Part shown: positions 1 to 5,414 of the stretch, piece by piece | Layout: each line of letters starts with the position of its first letter | Position numbering within the stretch: the first letter of the stretch is position 1 | Source of the DNA: Ruminococcus sp. UBA4321 | GTDB taxonomy: Bacteria; Bacillota; Clostridia; Oscillospirales; Ruminococcaceae | Reading direction: 5' to 3' | Length of the DNA stretch: 8,546 nt | Assembly (NCBI GenBank): GCA_002393815.1 | Contig: DGUB01000003.1 | Span: forward strand, 1 to 8,546 | Position numbers and translations under genes: made by a program | Notes under the pieces: generated by a model | Seen by the model: only the letters and a program-made list of their open reading frames with translations | Databases searched by the model: none | What the model was told of the DNA's origin: nothing

Positions 1-878
1 ATAACCAGTTAAGAGGTCGTTCCGGTCGTCAGGGTGACCCCGGTGAAAGCCGTTTCTTCCTGTCCGTCGAAGACGACCTGATGAGAATCTTCGCAGGCGA
101 CAGAATGGAAGCCGTCATGAAGTCCCTCAACGTCGAGGAAACACAGCCTATCGAAAGCAAATTCCTGACGAAAATCATCGCTTCTTCTCAGAAGAAAGTC
201 GAAGGCAGAAACTTCAGCATCCGTAAGAATACCCTGAACTATGATGACGTTATGAACGCTCAGCGTGAAATCATCTACAAACAGCGTTTCCAGGTACTCA
301 ACGGCGAAGATTTGCACGAATCCATTCTCAGTATGATGGAAGAACTTGTCAAGACAATCACAAATCAGTATCTCGCCGAAGAAGAAGTGCAGGATAACTG
401 GAATCTTATCGGTCTGAAAGATTACTTCTACGGCTGGCTTCTGGAAGACGGCGAACTGGTATTCTCCGAAGAAGAACTTCCGAAACAGACCAAAACCGGC
501 ATTACAGATTTCTTAATCAACAAGATGAAAACCAAGTATGCCGAAAAAGAACAGAATTACGGCGAAAAAATCATCCGCGAACTGGAACGTGTTGTTATGC
601 TCCGTGTTGTCGATAACAAGTGGATGGCGCATATCGACGATATGCAGGAACTCAAGCGCGGTATCAGCCTGAGAAGCTATGGTCAGAAAAACCCCGTTGT
701 CGAATATCGTTATGAAGGTTTTGAAATGTTCGACGCTATGGTTGACAGCATCCGTGAAGAAACCGTCCGTATGCTCCTGACTATCCAGATTCAGCAGCAG
801 GCACCGCCTCCGCGTCAGCAGGTGCTGAAACCCTATGCACCGAACGCCGGAAGCCCCGAAGCTAAAAATAATCAGTAA
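1..878 (+). CDS. secA: SecA, preprotein translocase ATPase (C-terminal part)
   Basis: Partial gene, cut at the left edge; the first complete codon is at position 3. SecA is the cytosolic/membrane-associated ATPase that pushes unfolded secretory proteins through SecYEG. The visible 291 residues begin inside helicase motif VI (QLRGRSGRQGDPGESRFFLS), so the second half of the second nucleotide-binding domain is present. The helical wing and scaffold regions follow, then the very typical stretch DNKWMAHIDDMQELKRGI and LRSYGQKNPVVEYRYEGFEMF, which covers the two-helix finger region. The identification is secure. After the last conserved helix (ETVRMLL) there is only a ~30-residue Gln/Pro-rich tail ending in NNQ. 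The usual C-terminal zinc-binding segment (CxCx8C[CH] in many SecA proteins) is absent. The gene is followed after ~60 bp by a methyltransferase gene on the same strand, with a hairpin in between. Its promoter lies outside the window. Confidence 0.97.
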   Translation, partial: NQLRGRSGRQGDPGESRFFLSVEDDLMRIFAGDRMEAVMKSLNVEETQPIESKFLTKIIASSQKKVEGRNFSIRKNTLNYDDVMNAQREIIYKQRFQVLNGEDLHESILSMMEELVKTITNQYLAEEEVQDNWNLIGLKDYFYGWLLEDGELVFSEEELPKQTKTGITDFLINKMKTKYAEKEQNYGEKIIRELERVVMLRVVDNKWMAHIDDMQELKRGISLRSYGQKNPVVEYRYEGFEMFDAMVDSIREETVRMLLTIQIQQQAPPPRQQVLKPYAPNAGSPEAKNNQ

Positions 879-888
879 TCTAAAACAC

Positions 889-913
889 AGCCCTCTCCTG
901 TCCGGGGAGGGCT
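889..913 (+). other. Intergenic hairpin after secA, without U-tract
   Basis: A 10-bp stem (AGCCCTCTCC with GGGGAGGGCT, one G-T pair) closes a 5-base loop, starting 10 bases after the secA stop. The following bases are GATTCTGCAC, so there is no run of T as expected for an intrinsic terminator on the plus strand. It is therefore more likely an RNA-stability or partial attenuation element separating secA from the two downstream genes than a full terminator. The stem is clear; the role is inferred. Confidence 0.6.
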
Positions 914-924
914 GATTCTGCACG

Positions 925-943
925 AAAGAAGGTGTTTTCTCTG
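925..943 (+). promoter_or_regulatory. Ribosome binding site and CTG start of the methyltransferase gene
   Basis: AAAGAAGG (925-932) is followed by 8 bases and then CTG at 941-943. The in-frame GTG at 932-934 overlaps the last G of the ribosome site and so cannot be served by it. No ATG or TTG occurs in frame near this site. The next gene uses the same GAAAGAAGG sequence upstream of its ATG, which supports reading this as a genuine ribosome site. The CTG start is an inference from this spacing. Confidence 0.6.
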
Positions 944-1717
944 GAATATCTCAACTTTGCTGAATTTTACGATACCCTCACACAGAATGTCGAATATCCG
1001 AAACGTGCCGCAAAAATTGATTTTCTGATTCAGAAATATCTGCGTACTGATACCGAAGGCAGACTGCTCCTTGACTTAGCCTGCGGAAGCGGCTCACTCA
1101 GCGAAGAACTCGCAAAATTGAACTATGATGTCATTGGTGTGGATAATTCTCCGGCAATGCTGAATCAGGCAATGCTGAAAAAATTAAAGAGCAGTCTGCC
1201 GATTCAGTATCTCTGTCAGGATATGAAAGAACTGGATATGTTCGGAACGATTGATATCACGGTCTGTATGCTCGACAGTCTGAATCACCTGCAAAATGCT
1301 GACGAAATTTTACAGGTTTTCCAGAAAGTCTCCCTGTTCGCACAGCCCGGCGGACTGTTTATCTTCGATATGAATACGCTCTACAAACATCACGAAATCC
1401 TGAAAGACAAGATTTTTCTCTACGATACGGAACAAGTATTCTGTACATGGGAAAACCGTCTGAAAGGCGATACGGTCGAAATGCAGCTGACTTTCTTCGC
1501 CTGTGATGAAGAATCCGGAGGCTATTACCGTTCTGATGAATTTATTACAGAAACTGCCTATCCGGTTTCTGTCATTGAAAATTTACTGAAAGAATCCGGT
1601 CTGGAACTCTTAGCTGAATTCGATGCGGATAAAAATCTGGATACGCCGGAACAGTTCTCCCCTGTTTCCGAAACCACCGAAAGAATTTTATTCATTGCAC
1701 AAAAGCCATTATCCTGA
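941..1717 (+). CDS. Class I SAM-dependent methyltransferase
   Basis: A soluble cytosolic enzyme of about 258 residues with a Rossmann-type methyltransferase fold, expected to transfer a methyl group from S-adenosylmethionine to an unknown acceptor. Motif I is DLACGSG (residues 45-51 from the CTG), followed by the acidic ribose-binding residue in VIGVDNS and the motif III-like segment ITVCMLDSLNHL. The N-terminus EYLNFAEFYDTLTQNVEY resembles the opening of Firmicutes methyltransferases of this size (F-A-x-x-YDxLTxNVxY), which supports a start at or near 941. A GTG at 932 would add three residues but overlaps the ribosome site. The gene lies 18 bases before hslO and probably shares its transcript, and it may read through from secA. 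Small-molecule, rRNA/tRNA or protein substrates are all possible; the sequence does not say which. Family assignment is confident, substrate unknown. Confidence 0.88.
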   Translation: MEYLNFAEFYDTLTQNVEYPKRAAKIDFLIQKYLRTDTEGRLLLDLACGSGSLSEELAKLNYDVIGVDNSPAMLNQAMLKKLKSSLPIQYLCQDMKELDMFGTIDITVCMLDSLNHLQNADEILQVFQKVSLFAQPGGLFIFDMNTLYKHHEILKDKIFLYDTEQVFCTWENRLKGDTVEMQLTFFACDEESGGYYRSDEFITETAYPVSVIENLLKESGLELLAEFDADKNLDTPEQFSPVSETTERILFIAQKPLS

Positions 1718-1735
1718 AAGAAGGTATTTTTTATT

Positions 1736-2605
1736 ATGAGTATCATCAAAAGAGCCATTTCCGCGGACGGCAGTGTGATTGCTTCTGCCATTGATGCCAC
1801 GGATATAGCAAACCAGATTGAAACATTTCATCAGCCCTCGGCGGTTGTGACTGCCGCGCTCGGACGGCTTGCCATTGCCGCTTCCCTGATGGGCTATGAC
1901 CAGAAAAATGAAGATGATAAAATTACTCTGCGAATCGACGGCGATGGTCAAATCGGCAGTATGATTGCCGTTGCTGACAGTCACGGAAATGTCAAGTGCT
2001 GTGCGGATAATTATATCGTTGAAATTCCGCTCAACAGCAAAGGAAAACTCGATGTCGGCGGTGCAGTCGGAAATGGTACGCTCTCCGTTATCAAGGATAT
2101 GGGGCTGAAAGAACCCTATGTCGGTACGATTCCGCTTGTTTCCGGTGAAATCGCCGAAGATATCGCCAGTTATTACGCGACAAGCGAACAGATTCCGACT
2201 GTTCTGAGCCTTGGTGTTCTGGTTGCTCCGGATTTGCGCGTGAAACATGCCGGCGGCTTTCTGATTCAGCTCCTGCCGTTCGCGGATGAAGCCTGTATTC
2301 CCGTACTGGAAAAAAATATCGCCGCCATGCCGAACGTCACCAAAATGCTCGAAGACGGCATGACAGCAGAAGAAATTGTTTTAAAATGTCTCGAAGGACT
2401 CGAACCGAATCTTCTCGATGAAGCCGAAGCTAACTATTTATGCGACTGCTCCAGAGAAAGAACCGCGAAAGTCTTAATCAGCATCGGCAAAGACGAATTG
2501 CAGAAACTCGCAGAGACACAGGAAAATATTGAAGTCTGCTGTCATTTCTGCAACAGGAAATATACTTTCACCCCCGACGAAATCATGAGCCTGATTCAGA
2601 AATAA
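1736..2605 (+). CDS. hslO: Hsp33 redox-regulated chaperone HslO
   Basis: A 289-residue protein, the normal length for Hsp33. Under oxidative stress this cytosolic holdase loses its zinc, forms disulfides and binds unfolding proteins. The C-terminal zinc switch is complete: C236-x-C238 (CDC) and C269-x-x-C272 (CHFC), 31 residues apart as in E. coli Hsp33 (232/234/265/268). An extra Cys268 sits directly before the second pair. The N-terminal core carries typical motifs such as TAALGRLAIAASLMG, GDGQIGSMIAVAD and PLVSGEIAEDIASYY. ATG at 1736 is chosen because GAAAGAAGG lies 11 bases upstream. It follows the methyltransferase with an 18-base gap that contains the ribosome site, so the two are probably co-transcribed, and it ends just before a strong terminator. 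Identification is secure. Confidence 0.97.
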   Translation: MSIIKRAISADGSVIASAIDATDIANQIETFHQPSAVVTAALGRLAIAASLMGYDQKNEDDKITLRIDGDGQIGSMIAVADSHGNVKCCADNYIVEIPLNSKGKLDVGGAVGNGTLSVIKDMGLKEPYVGTIPLVSGEIAEDIASYYATSEQIPTVLSLGVLVAPDLRVKHAGGFLIQLLPFADEACIPVLEKNIAAMPNVTKMLEDGMTAEEIVLKCLEGLEPNLLDEAEANYLCDCSRERTAKVLISIGKDELQKLAETQENIEVCCHFCNRKYTFTPDEIMSLIQK

Positions 2606-2614
2606 CATCAAAAA

Positions 2615-2645
2615 CCCGGCATTTCAGAATGCCGGGCTTGTTTTT
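2615..2645. terminator. Bidirectional intrinsic terminator between hslO and the cohesin lipoprotein gene
   Basis: A perfect 9-bp stem (CCCGGCATT at 2615-2623, AATGCCGGG at 2628-2636) with loop TCAG is followed on the plus strand by CTTGTTTTT. It is preceded by AAAA, which reads as TTTT after the stem on the minus strand. It sits between the two convergent stop codons (2605 and 2651) and can end both transcripts. Confidence 0.93.
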
Positions 2646-2650
2646 CGGAA

Positions 2651-3634
2651 TCAGTTTGCTACATAGTTGACAGCTGAACTCATGAAATCACTGCCACCAC
2701 GGGTATTGACAATCGTCATAGCCGATTTGTCATACTGAATATCCAGTGTAAAACCGCAGAAACCGGGGTTATGGGACAAATCAATTGCTACTTTGACGGT
2801 ATCGCCCGGCTTTGCCGAAACGCTTCTGACTTTCAGGGTAAAGTCATCATCAGGGTCAGCCTGCGGCTGAATTTCGGTATTGACTGCCACTTCACCATTG
2901 ATGATGTCCGGTGTCCATGCCACCAAATCCCAGCTTGCAATATCGGTTTCAGCGATAGTTACCGGATAGCTTCCGTCCGGAATGTTTTCATTGACCTTGA
3001 ATTCGACAATCAGGAATTCCCCTTCAAAGAAGAAGTCGCTTTCCTGAGACATATCCAGCCAGTAAGCCTTGCAGAGGTCGTAAGAAGGCGTATAATTGGA
3101 AGCAGCGGCTTCTGTCGGCTTGAGTGTCGCCGGCTGTTCGGCAGGTTCTGTGGAAACAACGGTTTCGGTCACTTCTACCGCTTCGGTCTGGGGCTGACCG
3201 GCAGCATCCGTAGCCGCCTGACCGCCGGCTTCTGTAACAGGAACATATTCTGTGACTTTTACGACTTCGGTCTGTTCCTGACCTTTGGCATCGGTAGCGG
3301 TCTGACCGTCAGCTTCGGTGACTTTTACGATTTCTGTCACGGGAACAGCAAAAACAGAAGTTTCTGCCGGAGTATTTGCATCTTCTCCGGAAGCGGCACT
3401 TTCTGCGGCGGAAGAAGCATCTGTATTTTCGTTTGCTTCGCCGCCTTCGGTCACGTCTACACCTGCGCCGTTTTCATGCTCGAATGTCAGCGGCACTTTG
3501 GTCTGGTCGAGAGAAATCGTTTCTCTGGGTTCTTCTGCTTCGGAGCTTCCGTTTTCCTTGTTACATCCGAACGCTGTCACCGCCAGAGAAGCAATCAGGC
3601 AGACTGTCAGGATTTTTCTAAAATGATTTTTCAT
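2651..3634 (-). CDS. Putative lipoprotein with Thr/Glu-rich stalk and permuted cohesin-like domain
   Basis: A 327-residue exported protein. Residues 1-24 form a lipoprotein signal: basic start (KNHFRK), hydrophobic core and AFGC with Cys24 as the likely lipidated residue, although Ala at -3 is less usual than Leu. Residues 25-180 are a low-complexity, Thr/Ala/Glu-rich stalk with two ~21-residue repeats at a 28-residue period. Residues 181-254 (LCKAYWLDMSQ... GEFLIVEFKVNENIPDGSYPVTI... IINGEVAVNTE) resemble the C-terminal half of a type I cohesin. After a ~10-residue acidic linker, residues 265-327 (VRSVSAKPGDTVKVAIDL... GFTLDIQYDKSAMTIVN) resemble the N-terminal half. Placed N-half then C-half, they would make one ~137-residue cohesin, so the domain looks circularly permuted. 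The start is set by AAGGAAGG 10 bases upstream. It has a perfect sigma-A promoter. Its likely role is surface binding of dockerin proteins; this is inferred. The cohesin assignment comes from motif recall, not a search. Confidence 0.85.
   Translation of the reverse strand: MKNHFRKILTVCLIASLAVTAFGCNKENGSSEAEEPRETISLDQTKVPLTFEHENGAGVDVTEGGEANENTDASSAAESAASGEDANTPAETSVFAVPVTEIVKVTEADGQTATDAKGQEQTEVVKVTEYVPVTEAGGQAATDAAGQPQTEAVEVTETVVSTEPAEQPATLKPTEAAASNYTPSYDLCKAYWLDMSQESDFFFEGEFLIVEFKVNENIPDGSYPVTIAETDIASWDLVAWTPDIINGEVAVNTEIQPQADPDDDFTLKVRSVSAKPGDTVKVAIDLSHNPGFCGFTLDIQYDKSAMTIVNTRGGSDFMSSAVNYVAN
3176..3322 (-). repeat. Two-copy 28-residue repeat in the lipoprotein stalk
   Basis: Residues 105-125 and 133-153 of the lipoprotein share the pattern VTEAxGQxATDAxGQxQTExV, spaced 28 residues (84 bp) apart, within further VTE-rich sequence. 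The segment is hydrophilic, lacks Cys and is acidic and Thr-rich, as expected for an extended, possibly glycosylated cell-wall-spanning stalk. The repeat is visible in the translation; the stalk role is inferred. Confidence 0.8.
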
Positions 3635-3644
3635 ATTTCTAATA

Positions 3645-3652
3645 CCTTCCTT
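3645..3652 (-). promoter_or_regulatory. Ribosome binding site of the lipoprotein gene
   Basis: On the minus strand AAGGAAGG lies 10 bases before the ATG at 3634-3632. This supports the chosen start, which also gives a well-formed lipoprotein signal. Confidence 0.85.
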
Positions 3653-3679
3653 TCAAAAACGCATCTTTCAGCTTATTTT

Positions 3680-3708
3680 ATTATACACTTTTTTGATAAA
3701 GTTGTCAA
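3680..3708 (-). promoter_or_regulatory. Consensus sigma-A promoter of the lipoprotein gene
   Basis: On the minus strand TTGACA (3708-3703) and TATAAT (3685-3680) are separated by exactly 17 bases, a perfect match to the housekeeping consensus. Transcription should start near 3673 and give a leader of about 40 bases. Such a complete match suggests strong basal expression, unless a regulator holds it down. Confidence 0.9.
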
Positions 3709-3771
3709 GGGCTTTTGTTTACCAGAAAATGAAAATCCATTGACAGATTGGAAATTTTTTCCCCTGACATA

Positions 3772-3800
3772 TTGCAAATCGGTACAGAATATGCTATAAT
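3772..3800 (+). promoter_or_regulatory. Sigma-A promoter with extended -10 for the asparagine synthetase-like gene
   Basis: TTGCAA (3772-3777), a 17-base spacer, then TATAAT (3795-3800) preceded by TGC, giving the extended -10 pattern TGnTATAAT. The start point should fall near 3807, so the leader is only about 20 bases. It therefore leaves no room for an upstream coding extension of the downstream gene. It diverges from the lipoprotein promoter, with the two -35 boxes 63 bases apart. Confidence 0.9.
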
Positions 3801-3808
3801 AAATATTC

Positions 3809-3816
3809 AGGAGGTG
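3809..3816 (+). promoter_or_regulatory. Ribosome binding site fixing the start of the asparagine synthetase-like gene
   Basis: AGGAGGTG is a full match to the anti-Shine-Dalgarno sequence and lies 10 bases before ATG at 3827. Together with the promoter just upstream, it shows that the protein really begins at 3827, without the missing N-terminal part of the family. Confidence 0.92.
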
Positions 3817-3826
3817 TTTTATTTTT

Positions 3827-5368
3827 ATGATTACAATCAAAACTTACAGAGGACATATCCGCAACTGGGAAGCACTCGGCAAAGAACTGAATCTGAATGT
3901 TTCCGCTATGACCAGAGAGGAACGCGAACAGGCAATTATCATCAAAGCCTATGAAACATGGGGAAAACAGCTTGCTGACCATTTTTACGGCATGTTTGCC
4001 TTTGCCTTATGGGATGATGAGGCACAGGAACTGTTCTGTCTGCGCGACCAGTTCGGCACAAAGCCTTTCTATTACTATCTGACTGCCGATAATCAGCTGT
4101 TATACGGCACTTTTATCCGCGATATCATCAGTCAGGAAGGGTTTGTCAAAGAACTGAATCAGGATATGCTCCAGATTTACATGACGCTGACTTATGTCGC
4201 CGGAGAAGATACGTTCTTCAAGGGCGTAAAGAAATTAATGCCCGGTCATTATCTGGTATTCAAGAACGGCAAGGCTGAAATCACCCGTTACTGGAAGCCG
4301 GAATTCCATCCGGACAACAGCAAGACCCTCGATGCATGGGCAGATGAAATTCACGAAACAGTTCAGCAGATGTTCCGCGAAATCAAGACCGATGACGAAA
4401 CAGCAGAATCTTTCCTGTCGGGCGGTGTGGATTCTTCCTATGTGCTTGCCATGTCCGACGCGAAAAGAGCGGATTCCTGCGGCTATGATGAAGAACGTTT
4501 CGACGAATCCAGAATTGCTGCCAAAACTGCCGAACTCCTCGGCGTGGAACATTCCGTTGCCAAAATCAAACCGGAACAGTTCTTTGACATTGTTCCCTAT
4601 GTCATGTACAATATGGAACAGCCTCTCGGTGACGCTTCCGCGATTGTCTTCACACTCGGCTGCAATGCCACGGCACAGCATACCAAACTCTGCTATTCCG
4701 GAGAGGGTGCGGACGAATTCTTCGGCGGCTATAACATGTACCGCAATGCTGAACGCTACGGCGATAACCTGAAAACCTTCTATGTCGGCAATACCAATAT
4801 CATGAAAGAAGACGACAAGAAGAAAATTCTCAAGTCCTACAATCCGGAGATTCTTCCCATCAATCTGGTAAAATATATCTACGATGAGACAGAAGGTCTT
4901 GACCCGCTGACGAAAATGTCCGATGTCGATATTCAAATCTGGCTCGAAGGCGATATCTATCTGAACGTTGACAAGATGAGTACTGCCGCCGGTCTGGAAA
5001 TCCGTATGCCCCTGACGGACAGACGCGTTTTCGATATTGCTTCCCGTATGCCTTCGGAATACAAAGTCAATGCCGAACAGAATAAAGTTGCCTTCCGGAC
5101 AGCCGCCGCAAAAGTTCTGCCGGAAGAAATTGCCTTCCGCAAGAAGCTGGGCTTTATCGTTCCGGTCAGAATCTGGCTTGCTGATGAAAACTATAATCAG
5201 GATGTCAGAGACAAATTCCACAGCGACTATGCCGCTGAATTCTTCAATACAGAAGAAATCAATAAAATTTATCAGGAATATATCGGCGGCAACTCCGACC
5301 TGTGGCGGCAGGTATGGACGATTTACACATTCCTTGTATGGTACGAAGAATATTTTATCAAGAGATAA
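3827..5368 (+). CDS. asnB: Asparagine synthetase B-like protein lacking the glutaminase active site
   Basis: A 513-residue cytosolic protein of the asparagine synthetase B family, whose usual reaction is ATP + Asp + Gln to Asn + AMP + PPi + Glu. The synthetase half is intact: PP-loop SGGVDSS (198-204), SGEGADEFFGGY (291-302), KMSTAAGLEIRMPLTD (383-398) and KKLGFIVPVRIWL (439-451). The N-terminal half starts abruptly. Its first residues (TYRGHIRNWEAL) align with the family segment containing NGEIYN, roughly 68 residues in from the normal start. Cys at position 2, the RLSIID loop and the acidic SDxE site are all missing or replaced. The remaining glutaminase fold (GMFAFALWDD, RDQFGTKPFYYY) is kept. 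Promoter and ribosome site prove the start. It probably uses free ammonia, receives it from a partner, or has a different amide-forming role; this is inference. It is monocistronic, with its own promoter and terminator. Confidence 0.9.
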   Translation: MITIKTYRGHIRNWEALGKELNLNVSAMTREEREQAIIIKAYETWGKQLADHFYGMFAFALWDDEAQELFCLRDQFGTKPFYYYLTADNQLLYGTFIRDIISQEGFVKELNQDMLQIYMTLTYVAGEDTFFKGVKKLMPGHYLVFKNGKAEITRYWKPEFHPDNSKTLDAWADEIHETVQQMFREIKTDDETAESFLSGGVDSSYVLAMSDAKRADSCGYDEERFDESRIAAKTAELLGVEHSVAKIKPEQFFDIVPYVMYNMEQPLGDASAIVFTLGCNATAQHTKLCYSGEGADEFFGGYNMYRNAERYGDNLKTFYVGNTNIMKEDDKKKILKSYNPEILPINLVKYIYDETEGLDPLTKMSDVDIQIWLEGDIYLNVDKMSTAAGLEIRMPLTDRRVFDIASRMPSEYKVNAEQNKVAFRTAAAKVLPEEIAFRKKLGFIVPVRIWLADENYNQDVRDKFHSDYAAEFFNTEEINKIYQEYIGGNSDLWRQVWTIYTFLVWYEEYFIKR

Positions 5369-5375
5369 AAATCAG

Positions 5376-5405
5376 TCCCCTGCCGGGTTTCGGCAGGGGA
5401 TTTTT
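5376..5405. terminator. Intrinsic terminator after the asparagine synthetase-like gene
   Basis: A perfect 10-bp stem (TCCCCTGCCG at 5376-5385, CGGCAGGGGA at 5391-5400) with loop GGTTT is followed by TTTTTGCTTT. It lies 7 bases after the stop at 5366-5368. On the minus strand a T-rich stretch follows the stem a few bases later, so it probably also ends the convergent pectate lyase transcript, whose stop is at 5415-5417. Confidence 0.93.
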
Positions 5406-5414
5406 GCTTTTCAA

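Noticed and set aside
3750..3762. Small inverted repeat GGAAA-TTT-TTTCC in the divergent promoter region
   Set aside because: Five-base arms in an AT-rich stretch are easily found by chance; too weak to call an operator.
2771..3799. Long plus-strand open frame (342 codons) opposite the lipoprotein gene
   Set aside because: It has no properly spaced ribosome site, its Cys/Phe/Gly/Arg-rich translation is what antisense of Thr/Glu/Ala codons gives, and it runs through the two well-formed divergent promoters. The minus-strand gene has signal peptide, promoter and terminator.
4235..5221. Minus-strand open frame of 328 codons inside the asparagine synthetase-like gene
   Set aside because: It is the shadow of a strongly conserved gene with intact motifs on the other strand; it has no promoter or ribosome site and no recognisable protein features.
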